From NCBI GenBank assembly GCA_051870875.1, contig JBJECG010000037.1, positions 1 through 64,000 of the forward strand: 64,000 nt of DNA, written 5' to 3'. A program made the translations under genes and the position numbers. The notes under the pieces were generated by a model. The model did not search any database, was not told where the DNA came from, and saw only the letters and a program-made list of their open reading frames with translations. This document shows positions 1 through 8,859 of this stretch, one piece after another (the first letter of the stretch is position 1; the number at the start of each line of letters is the position of its first letter). This DNA comes from Aphodosoma sp051870875. GTDB taxonomy: Bacteria; Bacteroidota; Bacteroidia; Bacteroidales; Paludibacteraceae.

Positions 1-1
1 T

Positions 2-1501
2 GACAATTTCGCTGCCATACTTGATGAATACAAGGCGCAGTTTACTGAAGAGGATCTCGAAACCAAGGCTGCACTCATAGACCGCTATTACCATGATGTG
101 GAACGCGAAGCGATGCGCCGTTCGATACTTGACGAAGGCAAACGCCTTGATGGCCGTAAGACAACCGAGATTCGTCCTATCTGGTCAGAAGTGGGCTATT
201 TGCCGGGACCCCACGGGTCGGCTATTTTCACCCGCGGTGAAACCCAGTCGCTCTCAACCGTAACTCTCGGTACTAAAAAAGATGAAAAAATGGTTGATGA
301 AGCCCTTATTCAAGGTAACGAACGTTTTCTTCTCCATTACAATTTTCCTCCGTTCTCAACAGGCGAGGCGCGTGCATCACGCGGTATCGGCCGTCGGGAA
401 ATAGGGCATGGCAATCTGGCTTTCCGAGCCCTCAAGCCTATGATTCCCGCAGATTATCCTTATGTGGTACGTGTAGTATCTGATATTCTTGAATCAAACG
501 GTTCATCGTCTATGGCTACCGTCTGTGCCGGATGTCTCGCATTGATGGATGCCGGTGTACCTATCAAGAAACCCGTTGCCGGCATTGCCATGGGACTTAT
601 CTCGGAAAACAAAGGTGCCAATTATGCCATACTGAGCGATATCCTCGGTGATGAAGACCATCTGGGTGACATGGACTTCAAAGTGACAGGTACCCGCGAC
701 GGTATCACCGCCACACAAATGGATATAAAAGTGGACGGACTGTCTTACGAAATCCTTGAAAAAGCACTTATGCAAGCTCACGAAGGCCGTATGTATATTC
801 TTGACAAAATCAAGGAAACTCTTCCTGCTCCACGTCCGGATCTCAAACCTCATGCTCCGCGTATCGTCACTATGGACATCCCCAAAGAACTTATCGGTGC
901 GGTTATCGGCCCAGGCGGAAAGATTATCCAGGGTATACAGGCTGAAACAGGTGCGGTCATCTCCATTGATGAGATTGACAATCACGGACACGTTGAAATT
1001 GCAGGTACTTGTAAAAATCAAATTGATGCTGCAATCGCACAAATCAAAGCCATCGTGGCACTTCCGGAAGTGGGTGAAGTCTATAAATCAACCATCAAGT
1101 CGCTTATGCCATATGGATGTTTTGTGGAGTTCATGCCGGGAAAAGAGGGTCTGCTCCATATTTCTGAAATAGACTGGCGTAGGTTTGAGACTATAGAAGA
1201 GACAGGATTGAAAGAAGGAGAAACCATAGATGTCAAACTTCTGGAAATAGACCCGAAGACAGGCAAATACAAGTTGTCTGCCCGTGTTTTGAAGGAAAAG
1301 CCGGAGGGATATACCGAACCTGAACGTCGTTCGCGTCAGGAACGCGGAGAGCATGGAGACCGTCGTGAGCGTCGTCAGCATCAGGAACGTGATGAACGTC
1401 GCCCGCGTCCGGAACGTCGCTCGGATCGCCCGAGCCGTAATACTGAGATTGCCGGATCGCAAAATGAAGCGGCTTCTGAACCGGAAGTGACGGAATTTTA
1501 A
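2..1501 (+). CDS. pnp: Polyribonucleotide nucleotidyltransferase, C-terminal part
   Basis: Phosphorolytic 3'-5' exoribonuclease of RNA turnover. The reading frame is open from base 2, so the start lies left of the window; about 499 residues of a usual 700-750 are present. Visible in order: the second RNase PH-like core (with the DGDHLGDMDFKV-like segment around base 650), a KH domain with the GxxG loop (IGPGGK, about bases 895-925), and an S1 RNA-binding domain (about 1070-1280, PYGCFVEF). The tail from about base 1320 is very rich in Arg and Glu and probably disordered; such basic tails are common in Bacteroidota PNPase. The gene is followed by a tRNA on the same strand. Identification is secure. 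Confidence 0.97.
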   Translation, partial: DNFAAILDEYKAQFTEEDLETKAALIDRYYHDVEREAMRRSILDEGKRLDGRKTTEIRPIWSEVGYLPGPHGSAIFTRGETQSLSTVTLGTKKDEKMVDEALIQGNERFLLHYNFPPFSTGEARASRGIGRREIGHGNLAFRALKPMIPADYPYVVRVVSDILESNGSSSMATVCAGCLALMDAGVPIKKPVAGIAMGLISENKGANYAILSDILGDEDHLGDMDFKVTGTRDGITATQMDIKVDGLSYEILEKALMQAHEGRMYILDKIKETLPAPRPDLKPHAPRIVTMDIPKELIGAVIGPGGKIIQGIQAETGAVISIDEIDNHGHVEIAGTCKNQIDAAIAQIKAIVALPEVGEVYKSTIKSLMPYGCFVEFMPGKEGLLHISEIDWRRFETIEETGLKEGETIDVKLLEIDPKTGKYKLSARVLKEKPEGYTEPERRSRQERGEHGDRRERRQHQERDERRPRPERRSDRPSRNTEIAGSQNEAASEPEVTEF

Positions 1502-1646
1502 TCTCTCCCGTGGACATTTTGGCCGACTTTAGTGCCTGAATGAAAACTACAGTCTGAATGGAGAAAAGTCCGGTGACACAATAAAATAAAACCATAGTGG
1601 CGGAGCTTGTGACAAACGGTTCCGATGCTATGGTGAAAATAAAAAG

Positions 1647-1718
1647 GCACCCATAGTTTAATGGATAGAATGAGGGATTCCGGTTCCCTTGGTTACGGTT
1701 CGATTCCGTATGGGTGTA
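1647..1718 (+). tRNA. tRNA-Arg (anticodon CCG)
   Basis: A full cloverleaf can be drawn. The acceptor stem GCACCCA pairs with TGGGTGT (G-U closing pair). The anticodon stem AGGGA/TCCCT encloses the loop TTCCGGT, giving anticodon CCG (reads CGG). The T-arm is TACGG-TTCGATT-CCGTA. The discriminator is A and CCA is not encoded. The D-arm contains the usual AATGGAT but its stem is weak. A strong terminator follows 10 bases later. Confidence 0.93.
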
Positions 1719-1727
1719 CTCAGGACG

Positions 1728-1769
1728 AAACAGCCACAACAAATAATGAACTTGTTGTGGCTGTTTTTT
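1728..1769 (+). terminator. Rho-independent terminator after tRNA-Arg
   Basis: Arms AAACAGCCACAACAA and its exact complement, 15 bp, separated by a 9-base loop and followed by a T run. It ends the tRNA-Arg transcript. Confidence 0.9.
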
Positions 1770-1818
1770 ATAAACCTTGGTTGTTTTATTTCACCTGAAA
1801 TTGATTCTCAATAATTTT

Positions 1819-1839
1819 TATCGTTGAAAATCAACGATA
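1819..1839. repeat. Short perfect palindrome
   Basis: TATCGTTGA, 3-base spacer AAA, then the exact reverse complement. It has no T tract. It lies between tRNA-Arg and a decayed gene. It could be a protein-binding site or a remnant of an element end; function unknown. Confidence 0.4.
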
Positions 1840-1976
1840 TAAGAAAATAACAGCACAACTATCCGTTAGGGAAAAGAGGGAGTAAAAAGTTGAGTAAGGA
1901 GAGTGAAAGGCTTGGAAAAGACGGGTGTTATGAATGAAAGATCTAACTTAGCCTTAATACCTGATAATAATCTTTC

Positions 1977-2428
1977 TTATTTTGAGAGCAACAAGCAATG
2001 GCTCGCCAGAAGATCTCGCTTGCCTTGTAGAATATCGGCAATGATATTCAGAATATCCCGACTCGATTTCAGCGCACCTCGCAACAGCCGGATGGTTTTG
2101 TCGTTCTCTTTCTCCGCCTTTGCCCGGCTCACCGCCATACTGATGCGTTGCTGTTCCCCGGTCTTCTGCTCCTGAAGCTGTCGGATAGCCTTGTCCCTCT
2201 CTCCATGTCGAGCGAACGGTTCTGCACTCAAGCTCTGTCACGCTCGGGTTCCGCCTTCTGCTTCTCTTCTGCCAATGCCTTTGTTTTTTCCCGACCTCCC
2301 TTTTTTCCCGCATCGGGAAAATCTTTTCTTATACGTTCGTTTTCGGCTCCCAACTTGGCGATAATTCCAGGCGAATGTTTGTCTTGTGTCCGGCTATCGC
2401 TTCCCTTATTTTTCATCAGTCTTGTCAC
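1977..2428 (-). pseudogene. Decayed coiled-coil gene (mobile-element remnant?)
   Basis: Two overlapping minus-strand frames (2428-2228 and 2231-1977) read as one charged, Lys/Glu/Arg-rich helical protein broken by a frameshift near 2230. The first part contains KLGAENERIRKDFPD and a KALAEEKQKAE-like stretch. The second contains RQLQEQK and ends near DILNIIADILQGKRD. Long charged coiled coils like this occur in the C-terminal half of Bacteroidales mobilisation (Pre/Mob-type) proteins, which would fit a remnant beside a tRNA gene, but no relaxase motif survives here. The rest of 1770-2729 holds no credible gene. Confidence 0.35.
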
Positions 2429-2729
2429 GACCTACCGGAACAGCTTCTTCTGTATATAGTTGAAAAATTATCAGAAACAGAGGATAATTTATTGTTTTGC
2501 AGTCAGTTTTGCAAATTGCTAACTGCAATCGCATACTCAGTCTGAATTTTTTGGCAAGGTGAATAAGTAATCGTGCTGACAGCCGACTGCTGCCGGTTTT
2601 TCTTTTTACACTTTGCATATTTCACAGGATCTTCGTTCCCATATTTTATTGTCGTTCTTCCGGGTTATATTTGATCAGTTTCTGCACTTAAAGGTGCTAT
2701 GTCAAAATTGTAAATTCCAGTTCTTATAA

Positions 2730-2772
2730 ATTTTAGAGGGGTTGCGTCAATTTGACGCAACCCCTCTAAAAT
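2730..2772. terminator. Bidirectional terminator, 21-bp perfect stem
   Basis: An uninterrupted 21-bp inverted repeat with one central base; arms begin ATTTTAGAGGGGTTGCG. A runs on one side and T runs on the other allow termination on both strands. It lies 24 bases beyond the stop codon of the minus-strand OmpA-family gene. Confidence 0.9.
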
Positions 2773-2796
2773 AGCTAATGAAAAAGTGTTTGCTTA

Positions 2797-4449
2797 TCAG
2801 AGAATCATGAATTCTACACGACGGTTTTCCGCACGTCCTTCAGGAGTGTCGTTGTCGGAAATAGGATCGAGAGGTCCGCGGCCGACTGCCTCCATTCGGT
2901 TAGGATCTATACCGCGTCTGACCATTTCGTCGTAAACGGCCTTGGCACGACCGCGGGAGAGTTTCATGTTGTAGTTTCGTGAGCCGACGTTGTCGGTGTG
3001 TCCTGTGATACGGATGCGCATTTCAGGATTCTTGACCAGAAGCTGGTAGAGTTCTTCGAGCGATTGAGCCGAGATATTGCGTATTTTTGTCTTGTCGGTA
3101 TCGAAGAAGAGGTTGTTCAGGATAACGATTGTATTTTTCTTGATGGGTTGCAAATCAACGTATACCGTGTCTGAAAGAATTTGGAACAGTGTATCGTTAT
3201 AGTCTATATATCCTTCTCGGGTTACCTTGATGCCAACTCTCATATTTTTCATTTCTTGCTGGAAGAATCCGGAGGCCGCATCGGATTCGGCTGTCAATAC
3301 GGTATCACGTTTGCCATCGAGGTTGAAGAGGTAAATCTTGGCATCGAGCGGCTTTTCAGTCTCGTAGTCAGATACCATACAGAAGAAGAAATTAGGATCA
3401 GGTACAGTATTGACCGTTTTGGGACGCGGCTGCGTCCGCGGACGTTTCTTGACTGGTTTCGGTTTTGGCGACACTTGGAAGAGAACAGAGAATTTTGCAC
3501 CTACAACGAGCGGGTTCACAGCTGCACCTGCTGCATAATTCGAAGCAAAGATGCTGCGAGGTTTCACGTCTTTCAGGTTCTTGGCGGGTACGTTGTATTT
3601 GTCGCCGTTGGGTTCCATTCCAGGAAAGTCGAGAAGTATGTTTTTTGTTGAATTGGCGTTTATATTGAGGAATCCGTAGTCGGCGAATATTCCTACGCGG
3701 TAGGATACCGGCATTTTGGAGCGTCCACGGGTGATGGTGAGTGCTTTGGAAGGCATCCATTCGTCCAGGCAGATACCGAATTCGGCAGAGCCGGTGACAT
3801 CCAGTCCGAAGCTGATGGAGCCGCTGTTGCGCACTTCGGTAGTTTGAAGCGTATGGTTAGGCATGTTTTCCAGATTGTCGATAAGGGTCGGGTCAACCAG
3901 ATATGTCTTCAGCGGGCTTTTCATGGAGTACATGCCCAGGACACCCATATTGACTTTGGCTCCGACAAGGAAGTAGTATCGGCTGAACTGAGCGCCGAAC
4001 ATTACAGGAAGTCCGACAGAAAGGCGGTTATGCTGTTCGGTGTAGTATTCGAGGCGTTTGGAGTTTTTATAGTCTACAAAGTCCATGTGATATGACATCA
4101 TGACATCGGTTCCAGGGTGTTTGTAGTTGAAATCACCTTGAAAACGGAGGTTTTCCATCTTGGTGGAAGAGTTGAGGAACATGAATTCCAGACCGGTGCG
4201 GAACTCGAATTTTGACTTGTGCCTCATGAAATATCCTACACCGAGCATTCCGGCTCCGCCTCCGGGGACTTTGCTGTCGGGTATGTTGTGCAGCAAGGAT
4301 GAGTATCCTGCTCCTCCGTATACGTCAATGAATGACGTGACGTTGGAGTTCCCCCGACTTTTCTTTTTCCGTGCTGCAGAAAGACCTGATACCGGCAGCA
4401 TCAGAAGTACCGCCAACATGATGGATAGATAGACATTGAATTTTCTCAT
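2797..4449 (-). CDS. OmpA-family outer membrane protein with N-terminal barrel
   Basis: A 550-residue secreted protein. An N-terminal signal peptide (hydrophobic LMLPVSGLSA stretch) precedes a predicted outer-membrane beta-barrel region (about residues 40-335) with alternating aromatic strands. Next come a Pro/Lys-rich linker (KPKPVKKRPRTQPRP), a small carboxypeptidase-regulatory-like segment, and a C-terminal OmpA peptidoglycan-binding domain (about 440-550). The last has the family signature ITGHTDNVGSRNYNMKLS and an SRGRAKAVYDEMV helix. It probably ties the outer membrane to the wall. It follows the barrel gene at 4506-5546, 56 bases downstream, and their N-terminal halves are similar (GGAGYSSLL versus GGGYANLL), so the pair looks like a duplication with one member gaining or losing the OmpA domain. 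Confidence 0.93.
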   Translation of the reverse strand: MRKFNVYLSIMLAVLLMLPVSGLSAARKKKSRGNSNVTSFIDVYGGAGYSSLLHNIPDSKVPGGGAGMLGVGYFMRHKSKFEFRTGLEFMFLNSSTKMENLRFQGDFNYKHPGTDVMMSYHMDFVDYKNSKRLEYYTEQHNRLSVGLPVMFGAQFSRYYFLVGAKVNMGVLGMYSMKSPLKTYLVDPTLIDNLENMPNHTLQTTEVRNSGSISFGLDVTGSAEFGICLDEWMPSKALTITRGRSKMPVSYRVGIFADYGFLNINANSTKNILLDFPGMEPNGDKYNVPAKNLKDVKPRSIFASNYAAGAAVNPLVVGAKFSVLFQVSPKPKPVKKRPRTQPRPKTVNTVPDPNFFFCMVSDYETEKPLDAKIYLFNLDGKRDTVLTAESDAASGFFQQEMKNMRVGIKVTREGYIDYNDTLFQILSDTVYVDLQPIKKNTIVILNNLFFDTDKTKIRNISAQSLEELYQLLVKNPEMRIRITGHTDNVGSRNYNMKLSRGRAKAVYDEMVRRGIDPNRMEAVGRGPLDPISDNDTPEGRAENRRVEFMIL

Positions 4450-4505
4450 AACTTTTATATGATTATAAGAGTTGTTTTTCTTGTTGATTCCGGGTGACAG
4501 GTTGG

Positions 4506-5546
4506 TTATTCCGTCTTGTTTCTTTTGTCTTTTCTTTCTTTTTCGCGTTTCTGCTTGATTTTCTTGTCTTGTTTGCGGGTGACTTTAGGTGCGTTGTTAC
4601 GCCAGGATGCACCACGGGAGTCTTGCAGACAGTTACATTTCTGCGGTACGGGGAGTTCGAACATAAAGGTGAGTTTTGCTCCGATGTACAACGGGTTGAC
4701 TGACTTGCCGACGAAATTTTCGGTAGACAGCGATGCCGGTGTGATGAGCTGCGTCACGTTTTCATCGTGACGGTATGGAGCAATGCCGTTTTGTGCGCTG
4801 CCGTTGACGTTCATGAATCCGTATTCGCCGTACAGGCCGACTTTCATGCGCCATGGAAGCACGCTTCCGCCTCCTTCATCGCTGTAGACTTCATAGCCTA
4901 TCTCGATGATGGCTGCTATGTTTGGGTTCATTTTGAGTTTTGTGTATTTGCCTCCTTCGGCAGTGGAAACGAAGTCTCCTATAAAGTGGTTGGGCATCTG
5001 TTCAAAATCGCCTATGGCCCAGTCGTAAGTTGATGTCGTGGTATATTTGAGTCTGCTTTGACCTATGGCATATAGGCCAAGTCCTGCTTTGGCTCCGATG
5101 CCGGCATAGAATCCGCCTTTGTTGAAGCCGAGCATGAATGGGATATTGAGGTATACGGCCTGTGTCTGGTCACGCCACTGGTTGGTCTGGAAATGAAATG
5201 TGCAATTGTCGCCTTCGGTGTCGATGGCAGGAACGTCGCTCACTTCAAAACCGGGGTTCATGAATGACGCTATGTACTGGCCTTCCACTCCGAGAGAGAG
5301 CCAGAAGCCGCGGTAGCAGTATTCGTATCCGAGTCCTAAAGTGGCTCCTCCTCCTCCGTTGAGCTTGGTGTCGGGCATGTCTTTCACGTTGGTGAGCAGA
5401 TTGGCATATCCTCCGCCCATGGAGAGTGTCAGGTAGTGGAATTCGGGGAACTTGGCTACAGCCCTGGTTCCTTGTGCAAATAGCATCGATGATGCAAAGA
5501 TGGTCAAAACAAAAAGCACGGTGGCTTTACAGACATATCGTTTCAT
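4506..5546 (-). CDS. Outer membrane beta-barrel protein
   Basis: A 346-residue protein with a signal peptide (FASSMLFAQ, likely cut after A). The body is a beta-barrel type sequence, with Gly-rich turns (LNGGGGATLGLGYEY) and alternating strands. The C-terminus is a short, highly charged Lys/Arg tail beginning near KVTRKQDKKIKQKREK. It is related to the N-terminal barrel of the downstream OmpA-family protein but has no OmpA domain. It is first in a two-gene minus-strand unit with a clear promoter at 5648-5678 and a leader of about 95 bases. The specific function cannot be assigned. Confidence 0.85.
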   Translation of the reverse strand: MKRYVCKATVLFVLTIFASSMLFAQGTRAVAKFPEFHYLTLSMGGGYANLLTNVKDMPDTKLNGGGGATLGLGYEYCYRGFWLSLGVEGQYIASFMNPGFEVSDVPAIDTEGDNCTFHFQTNQWRDQTQAVYLNIPFMLGFNKGGFYAGIGAKAGLGLYAIGQSRLKYTTTSTYDWAIGDFEQMPNHFIGDFVSTAEGGKYTKLKMNPNIAAIIEIGYEVYSDEGGGSVLPWRMKVGLYGEYGFMNVNGSAQNGIAPYRHDENVTQLITPASLSTENFVGKSVNPLYIGAKLTFMFELPVPQKCNCLQDSRGASWRNNAPKVTRKQDKKIKQKREKERKDKRNKTE

Positions 5547-5647
5547 AGTGCATGAATTGGCTATGGTTGGTTAAGATTGACATTCAAAAAACAACACACA
5601 TAATCCCCGTTTCCTTTGAAAATCCGACCGGGGATAATAATTGGGTA

Positions 5648-5678
5648 CAAATTTAATGATTGTTTTTATAACTGCAAA
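5648..5678 (-). promoter_or_regulatory. Bacteroidota sigma-ABfr-type promoter
   Basis: On the minus strand, TTTG, 19 bases, then TAAATTTG: an exact match to the Bacteroidota -33/-7 consensus. Initiation is expected near 5640, serving the barrel/OmpA pair. Confidence 0.8.
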
Positions 5679-5877
5679 ATTATTTCTGCAAACCGAATGG
5701 TTTTGTGTCGGACGGTAGAGTCCGGTATCATCCTGAAAATTGTGGAATAGGCGTATTTTTTAACACAAATATGTGTCCTGACATGGCAAATGAGCTGGTA
5801 TAATGTTAAAAACAGGCTGGAATCGTGTGTTTTGCGTACAATGTTAATTAACTTATCCGTTCGGATGATTTTGCCTA

Positions 5878-6288
5878 TTATGGTATGACGATACGCCGTG
5901 CACCGTTGTCTGCCTGTTCGATATGTATGGTTATGGTGTCGTCCGGCAAGATGTCTTTGATACATCCGGGCCATTCCATCAGGCAGATGTTCCCGCTGTC
6001 GATGTAGTCGTAATATCCGAAGTCCAATGCCTCCTGCGGTGTACGGATTCTGTAGAAATCAAAATGGTATATTGTCGTCCCGTCGCGCCCCCCGTATTCG
6101 TTTACTATGGCAAATGTCGGGCTGTTGACTTCTTCGTTGACACCCCAGCAGCGGCATAGTGCCTTGATGAATGTGGTTTTGCCCGTACCCATGGGTGCAT
6201 CGAAGGCTATGTGCTTTCGTCCGTTTATATGTCTGGCCACAATTTGGGCGGCATTGTCTATTTCGGCAAGTGTAAATGTGATTTCCAT
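5878..6288 (-). CDS. tsaE: tRNA threonylcarbamoyladenosine biosynthesis ATPase TsaE
   Basis: A small P-loop ATPase that, with TsaB and TsaD, makes the t6A37 modification on tRNAs reading ANN codons. Its 136 residues are the normal length. The Walker A motif is DAPMGTGKTT (about residues 30-39). Family signatures follow: SPTFAIVNEY and the YHFDFYR motif, then GLMEWP-like LMEWPGC. The C-terminus carries the usual beta-rich end (ARRIVIP). It is transcribed divergently from the radical SAM gene at 6532. The 331 bases downstream to 5547 hold the promoter of the next gene and nothing else evident. Confidence 0.95.
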   Translation of the reverse strand: MEITFTLAEIDNAAQIVARHINGRKHIAFDAPMGTGKTTFIKALCRCWGVNEEVNSPTFAIVNEYGGRDGTTIYHFDFYRIRTPQEALDFGYYDYIDSGNICLMEWPGCIKDILPDDTITIHIEQADNGARRIVIP

Positions 6289-6426
6289 GATCGACTGGAA
6301 TTTTTTTCTGACTACGTCTGACAGATTTCCTTACCAGGGCAGTCGTCTTTTTTGTGATTTGTTATGGTTACGTTGTAACGGAATGCAAAAGTAGTGATAT
6401 TTTCCTGATAATTCGACATAAATTGC

Positions 6427-6434
6427 TATCTTTG
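6427..6434 (+). promoter_or_regulatory. -7 box TATCTTTG
   Basis: A consensus Bacteroidota -7 element about 98 bases ahead of the radical SAM start. The -33 region is weak. It probably drives the radical SAM-cysS unit. Confidence 0.55.
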
Positions 6435-6531
6435 CAAATTGTAGCCCAACAACATACGTATATGGTACGTGCAAGATGGCGGTTGGCGTATGCAAATGTT
6501 TGTTTAGAGTAACTATAAAATATTGGATATC

Positions 6532-7293
6532 ATGTTGTTTCATGAGATTATCATAGGGCCGATACATAGTCGCAGGTTAGGCCGTTCGCTGGGAGTGAAC
6601 CTGTTGCACCAGGAGGCGAAAATATGTTCGTTCAATTGCATTTACTGTGAATGCGGGTGGAATTTCAATGTGGAAAGCCATCAGCCGTCACGCACTGAGG
6701 TGCGCGGTGCGCTGGAAAAGCGTATGATGGAGCTGGCCGAAGCCGGTCAGGGCATAGATGTGATAACGTTTGCCGGCAACGGAGAACCGACCACACACCG
6801 TGAATTTCCTCAAATAATAGACGATACCATCGTGCTCCGCAACAAGTATTTCCCCGATGCCCGCATTTCGGTGCTAAGCAATGCCACTATGGTATGGAAA
6901 CCCGATGTGCGCGATGCGTTGCTGCGTGTAGACAACAATATACAGAAACTTGATTCGGCCGTCCAAAGCACGGTTGAGCTCATCAACCAGCCGCAGGGAC
7001 GATATTCAGTGGAAAAGGTGATAGCGGATCTGGCACGCTTTGATGGAGAGGTTATAATCCAGACTTTGTTCCTCAGGGGAGAATACGGCGGCAAGGTCGT
7101 GGACAATACCACTGAAGAAGAAGTGGAAGCCTGGCTTGAAGCTTTGGGACGTATACGGCCTAAAGAGGTCATGCTCTATTCGTTGGATCGTGCCACACCT
7201 GCCCACAACCTCATAAAGGTAGAAGCTCCCGAGTTGCAGAAGATAGCAGACAGAGTGGAAGCTCTTGGCATAAGAACCCAGGTGACAAAATGA
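6532..7293 (+). CDS. Radical SAM protein (COG0731-like)
   Basis: A 253-residue radical S-adenosylmethionine enzyme. The cluster-binding motif is CSFNCIYC (C-x3-C-x2-C), followed at once by ECGW. A GNGEPT motif (about residue 85) is the SAM-binding GGE equivalent. The N-terminal GPIHSRRLGRSLGVN is typical of the small COG0731 group distantly related to the wybutosine enzyme TYW1; the true substrate of bacterial members is unknown. The ATG at 6532 is chosen over an upstream TTG because family members start with a short hydrophobic segment before GP.SRR. It lies 78 bases before cysS and is probably co-transcribed with it. Confidence 0.88.
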   Translation: MLFHEIIIGPIHSRRLGRSLGVNLLHQEAKICSFNCIYCECGWNFNVESHQPSRTEVRGALEKRMMELAEAGQGIDVITFAGNGEPTTHREFPQIIDDTIVLRNKYFPDARISVLSNATMVWKPDVRDALLRVDNNIQKLDSAVQSTVELINQPQGRYSVEKVIADLARFDGEVIIQTLFLRGEYGGKVVDNTTEEEVEAWLEALGRIRPKEVMLYSLDRATPAHNLIKVEAPELQKIADRVEALGIRTQVTK

Positions 7294-7370
7294 CGGTAGA
7301 CGGCAATGAGGAGCATTATGAATATCATGCGATACCCAATCATAAGATGAAATATAAACATATAAATGAT

Positions 7371-8831
7371 ATGAAATTGTTAGTTTACAATACTTTGACA
7401 CGCAGGAAAGAGCTGTTTGAACCCATCAATCCCCCTCATGTAGGCATGTATGTGTGCGGACCGACCGTTTATGGTGACGGGCATCTGGGTCACGCCCGTC
7501 CTGCCATTACGTTTGATATACTGTACCGTTATCTCATGCATTTGGGGTACAAGGTACGTTATGTCCGTAACATAACCGATGTCGGTCATCTCGAGCATGA
7601 TGCTGACGACGGGGAAGACAAGATAGCCAAAAAAGCCCGTCTGGAACAGCTCGAACCGATGGAAGTGGTACAGTACTATTCACTCCGTTATCATAAAGCA
7701 ATGGAACGGCTCGGCGTATTGCCTCCAAGCATCGAACCCCATGCTTCAGGTCACATTATCGAACAGATAGAGTTCATCAAAAAGATACTCGATGCCGGAT
7801 ATGCCTATGAAAGCGAAGGCTCGGTATATTTCGATGTGGAGAAATACAACAAGGATTTTCATTACGGCAAACTGTCGGGGCGTAATATAGACGAGCTGCT
7901 TGAGACTACCCGTGACCTTGACGGCCAGACGGAAAAACGGCGTCCGATAGATTTTGCCCTCTGGAAGAAAGCTGCACCGGAGCATATCATGCACTGGCCG
8001 TCGCCTTGGTCGGAGGGATTCCCTGGCTGGCATCTGGAGTGTTCGGCAATGGGCACGAAATATCTCGGCGAACGCTTTGACATCCACGGCGGCGGTCTTG
8101 ACCTTATGTTCCCCCACCATGAATGCGAGATAGCACAGTCGTGCGCAGCACTCGGTCATGAGACAGTGAAATACTGGATGCATAACAATATGATAACAAT
8201 CGATGGCAAGAAGATGGGCAAATCGTATGGCAATTTCATCACTCTCGATGAGTTTTTTACTGGGTCTCATCCGCTGCTGACAAAGCCATTTGCCCCGATG
8301 GTTATCCGCTTTTTTATACTTCAGGCTCACTACCGTTCTACAGTCGACTTTTCGTCTGCTGCATTGGAAGCCGCAGAGAAGGGGCTTGACAGACTGATGG
8401 AAGGGTATGCCCGGCTGCAGAAACTCATTGCCGGCGCAGCCACTACAGTTGATGTGGCCGGACTTCGCGGACGTTGTGAAGAGGCAATGTGCGATGACTT
8501 GAATACCCCTATTGTCATTTCACACCTGTTTGAGGCCATCAAAGCCATCAATACTGTCCACGATGGTAAAGGTTCCATCACGGCGGAAGATCTTGAAGAG
8601 TTGCGTTCGGTATTCCGTCTTTTTGTAGAAGATCTGCTCGGACTGCAAGTTTCGTCAAACGGTTCGGCCGATGATGAGGCTTATCGCAAGGCTGTGGATT
8701 TGCTGCTCGATATACGTCTTGCCGCAAAACGGAACAAAGATTGGGCTACCAGCGACCGGATACGTAATGCCCTGGCCGAATATGGTTTTACGGTCAAAGA
8801 TACGAAAGACGGTTTTGAATGGTCGCTGTAA
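7371..8831 (+). CDS. cysS: Cysteine--tRNA ligase
   Basis: Charges tRNA-Cys in the cytoplasm. The class I HIGH motif is GHLGHARP and the KMSKS loop is KKMGKSYGN. Zinc ligands are visible at CGPTVYG, HLECSAMG and HHECEIAQ. At 486 residues the length is normal. The ATG at 7371 (MKLLVYNTL) is preferred; the frame is open further upstream to 7290, overlapping the previous gene, but that extension is not part of the family. DHMH-type anticodon-binding helices and a C-terminal DALR-like bundle follow the catalytic core. Confidence 0.97.
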   Translation: MKLLVYNTLTRRKELFEPINPPHVGMYVCGPTVYGDGHLGHARPAITFDILYRYLMHLGYKVRYVRNITDVGHLEHDADDGEDKIAKKARLEQLEPMEVVQYYSLRYHKAMERLGVLPPSIEPHASGHIIEQIEFIKKILDAGYAYESEGSVYFDVEKYNKDFHYGKLSGRNIDELLETTRDLDGQTEKRRPIDFALWKKAAPEHIMHWPSPWSEGFPGWHLECSAMGTKYLGERFDIHGGGLDLMFPHHECEIAQSCAALGHETVKYWMHNNMITIDGKKMGKSYGNFITLDEFFTGSHPLLTKPFAPMVIRFFILQAHYRSTVDFSSAALEAAEKGLDRLMEGYARLQKLIAGAATTVDVAGLRGRCEEAMCDDLNTPIVISHLFEAIKAINTVHDGKGSITAEDLEELRSVFRLFVEDLLGLQVSSNGSADDEAYRKAVDLLLDIRLAAKRNKDWATSDRIRNALAEYGFTVKDTKDGFEWSL

Positions 8832-8859
8832 TGCCAAAGTCTGATATCTGGAAAGCATT

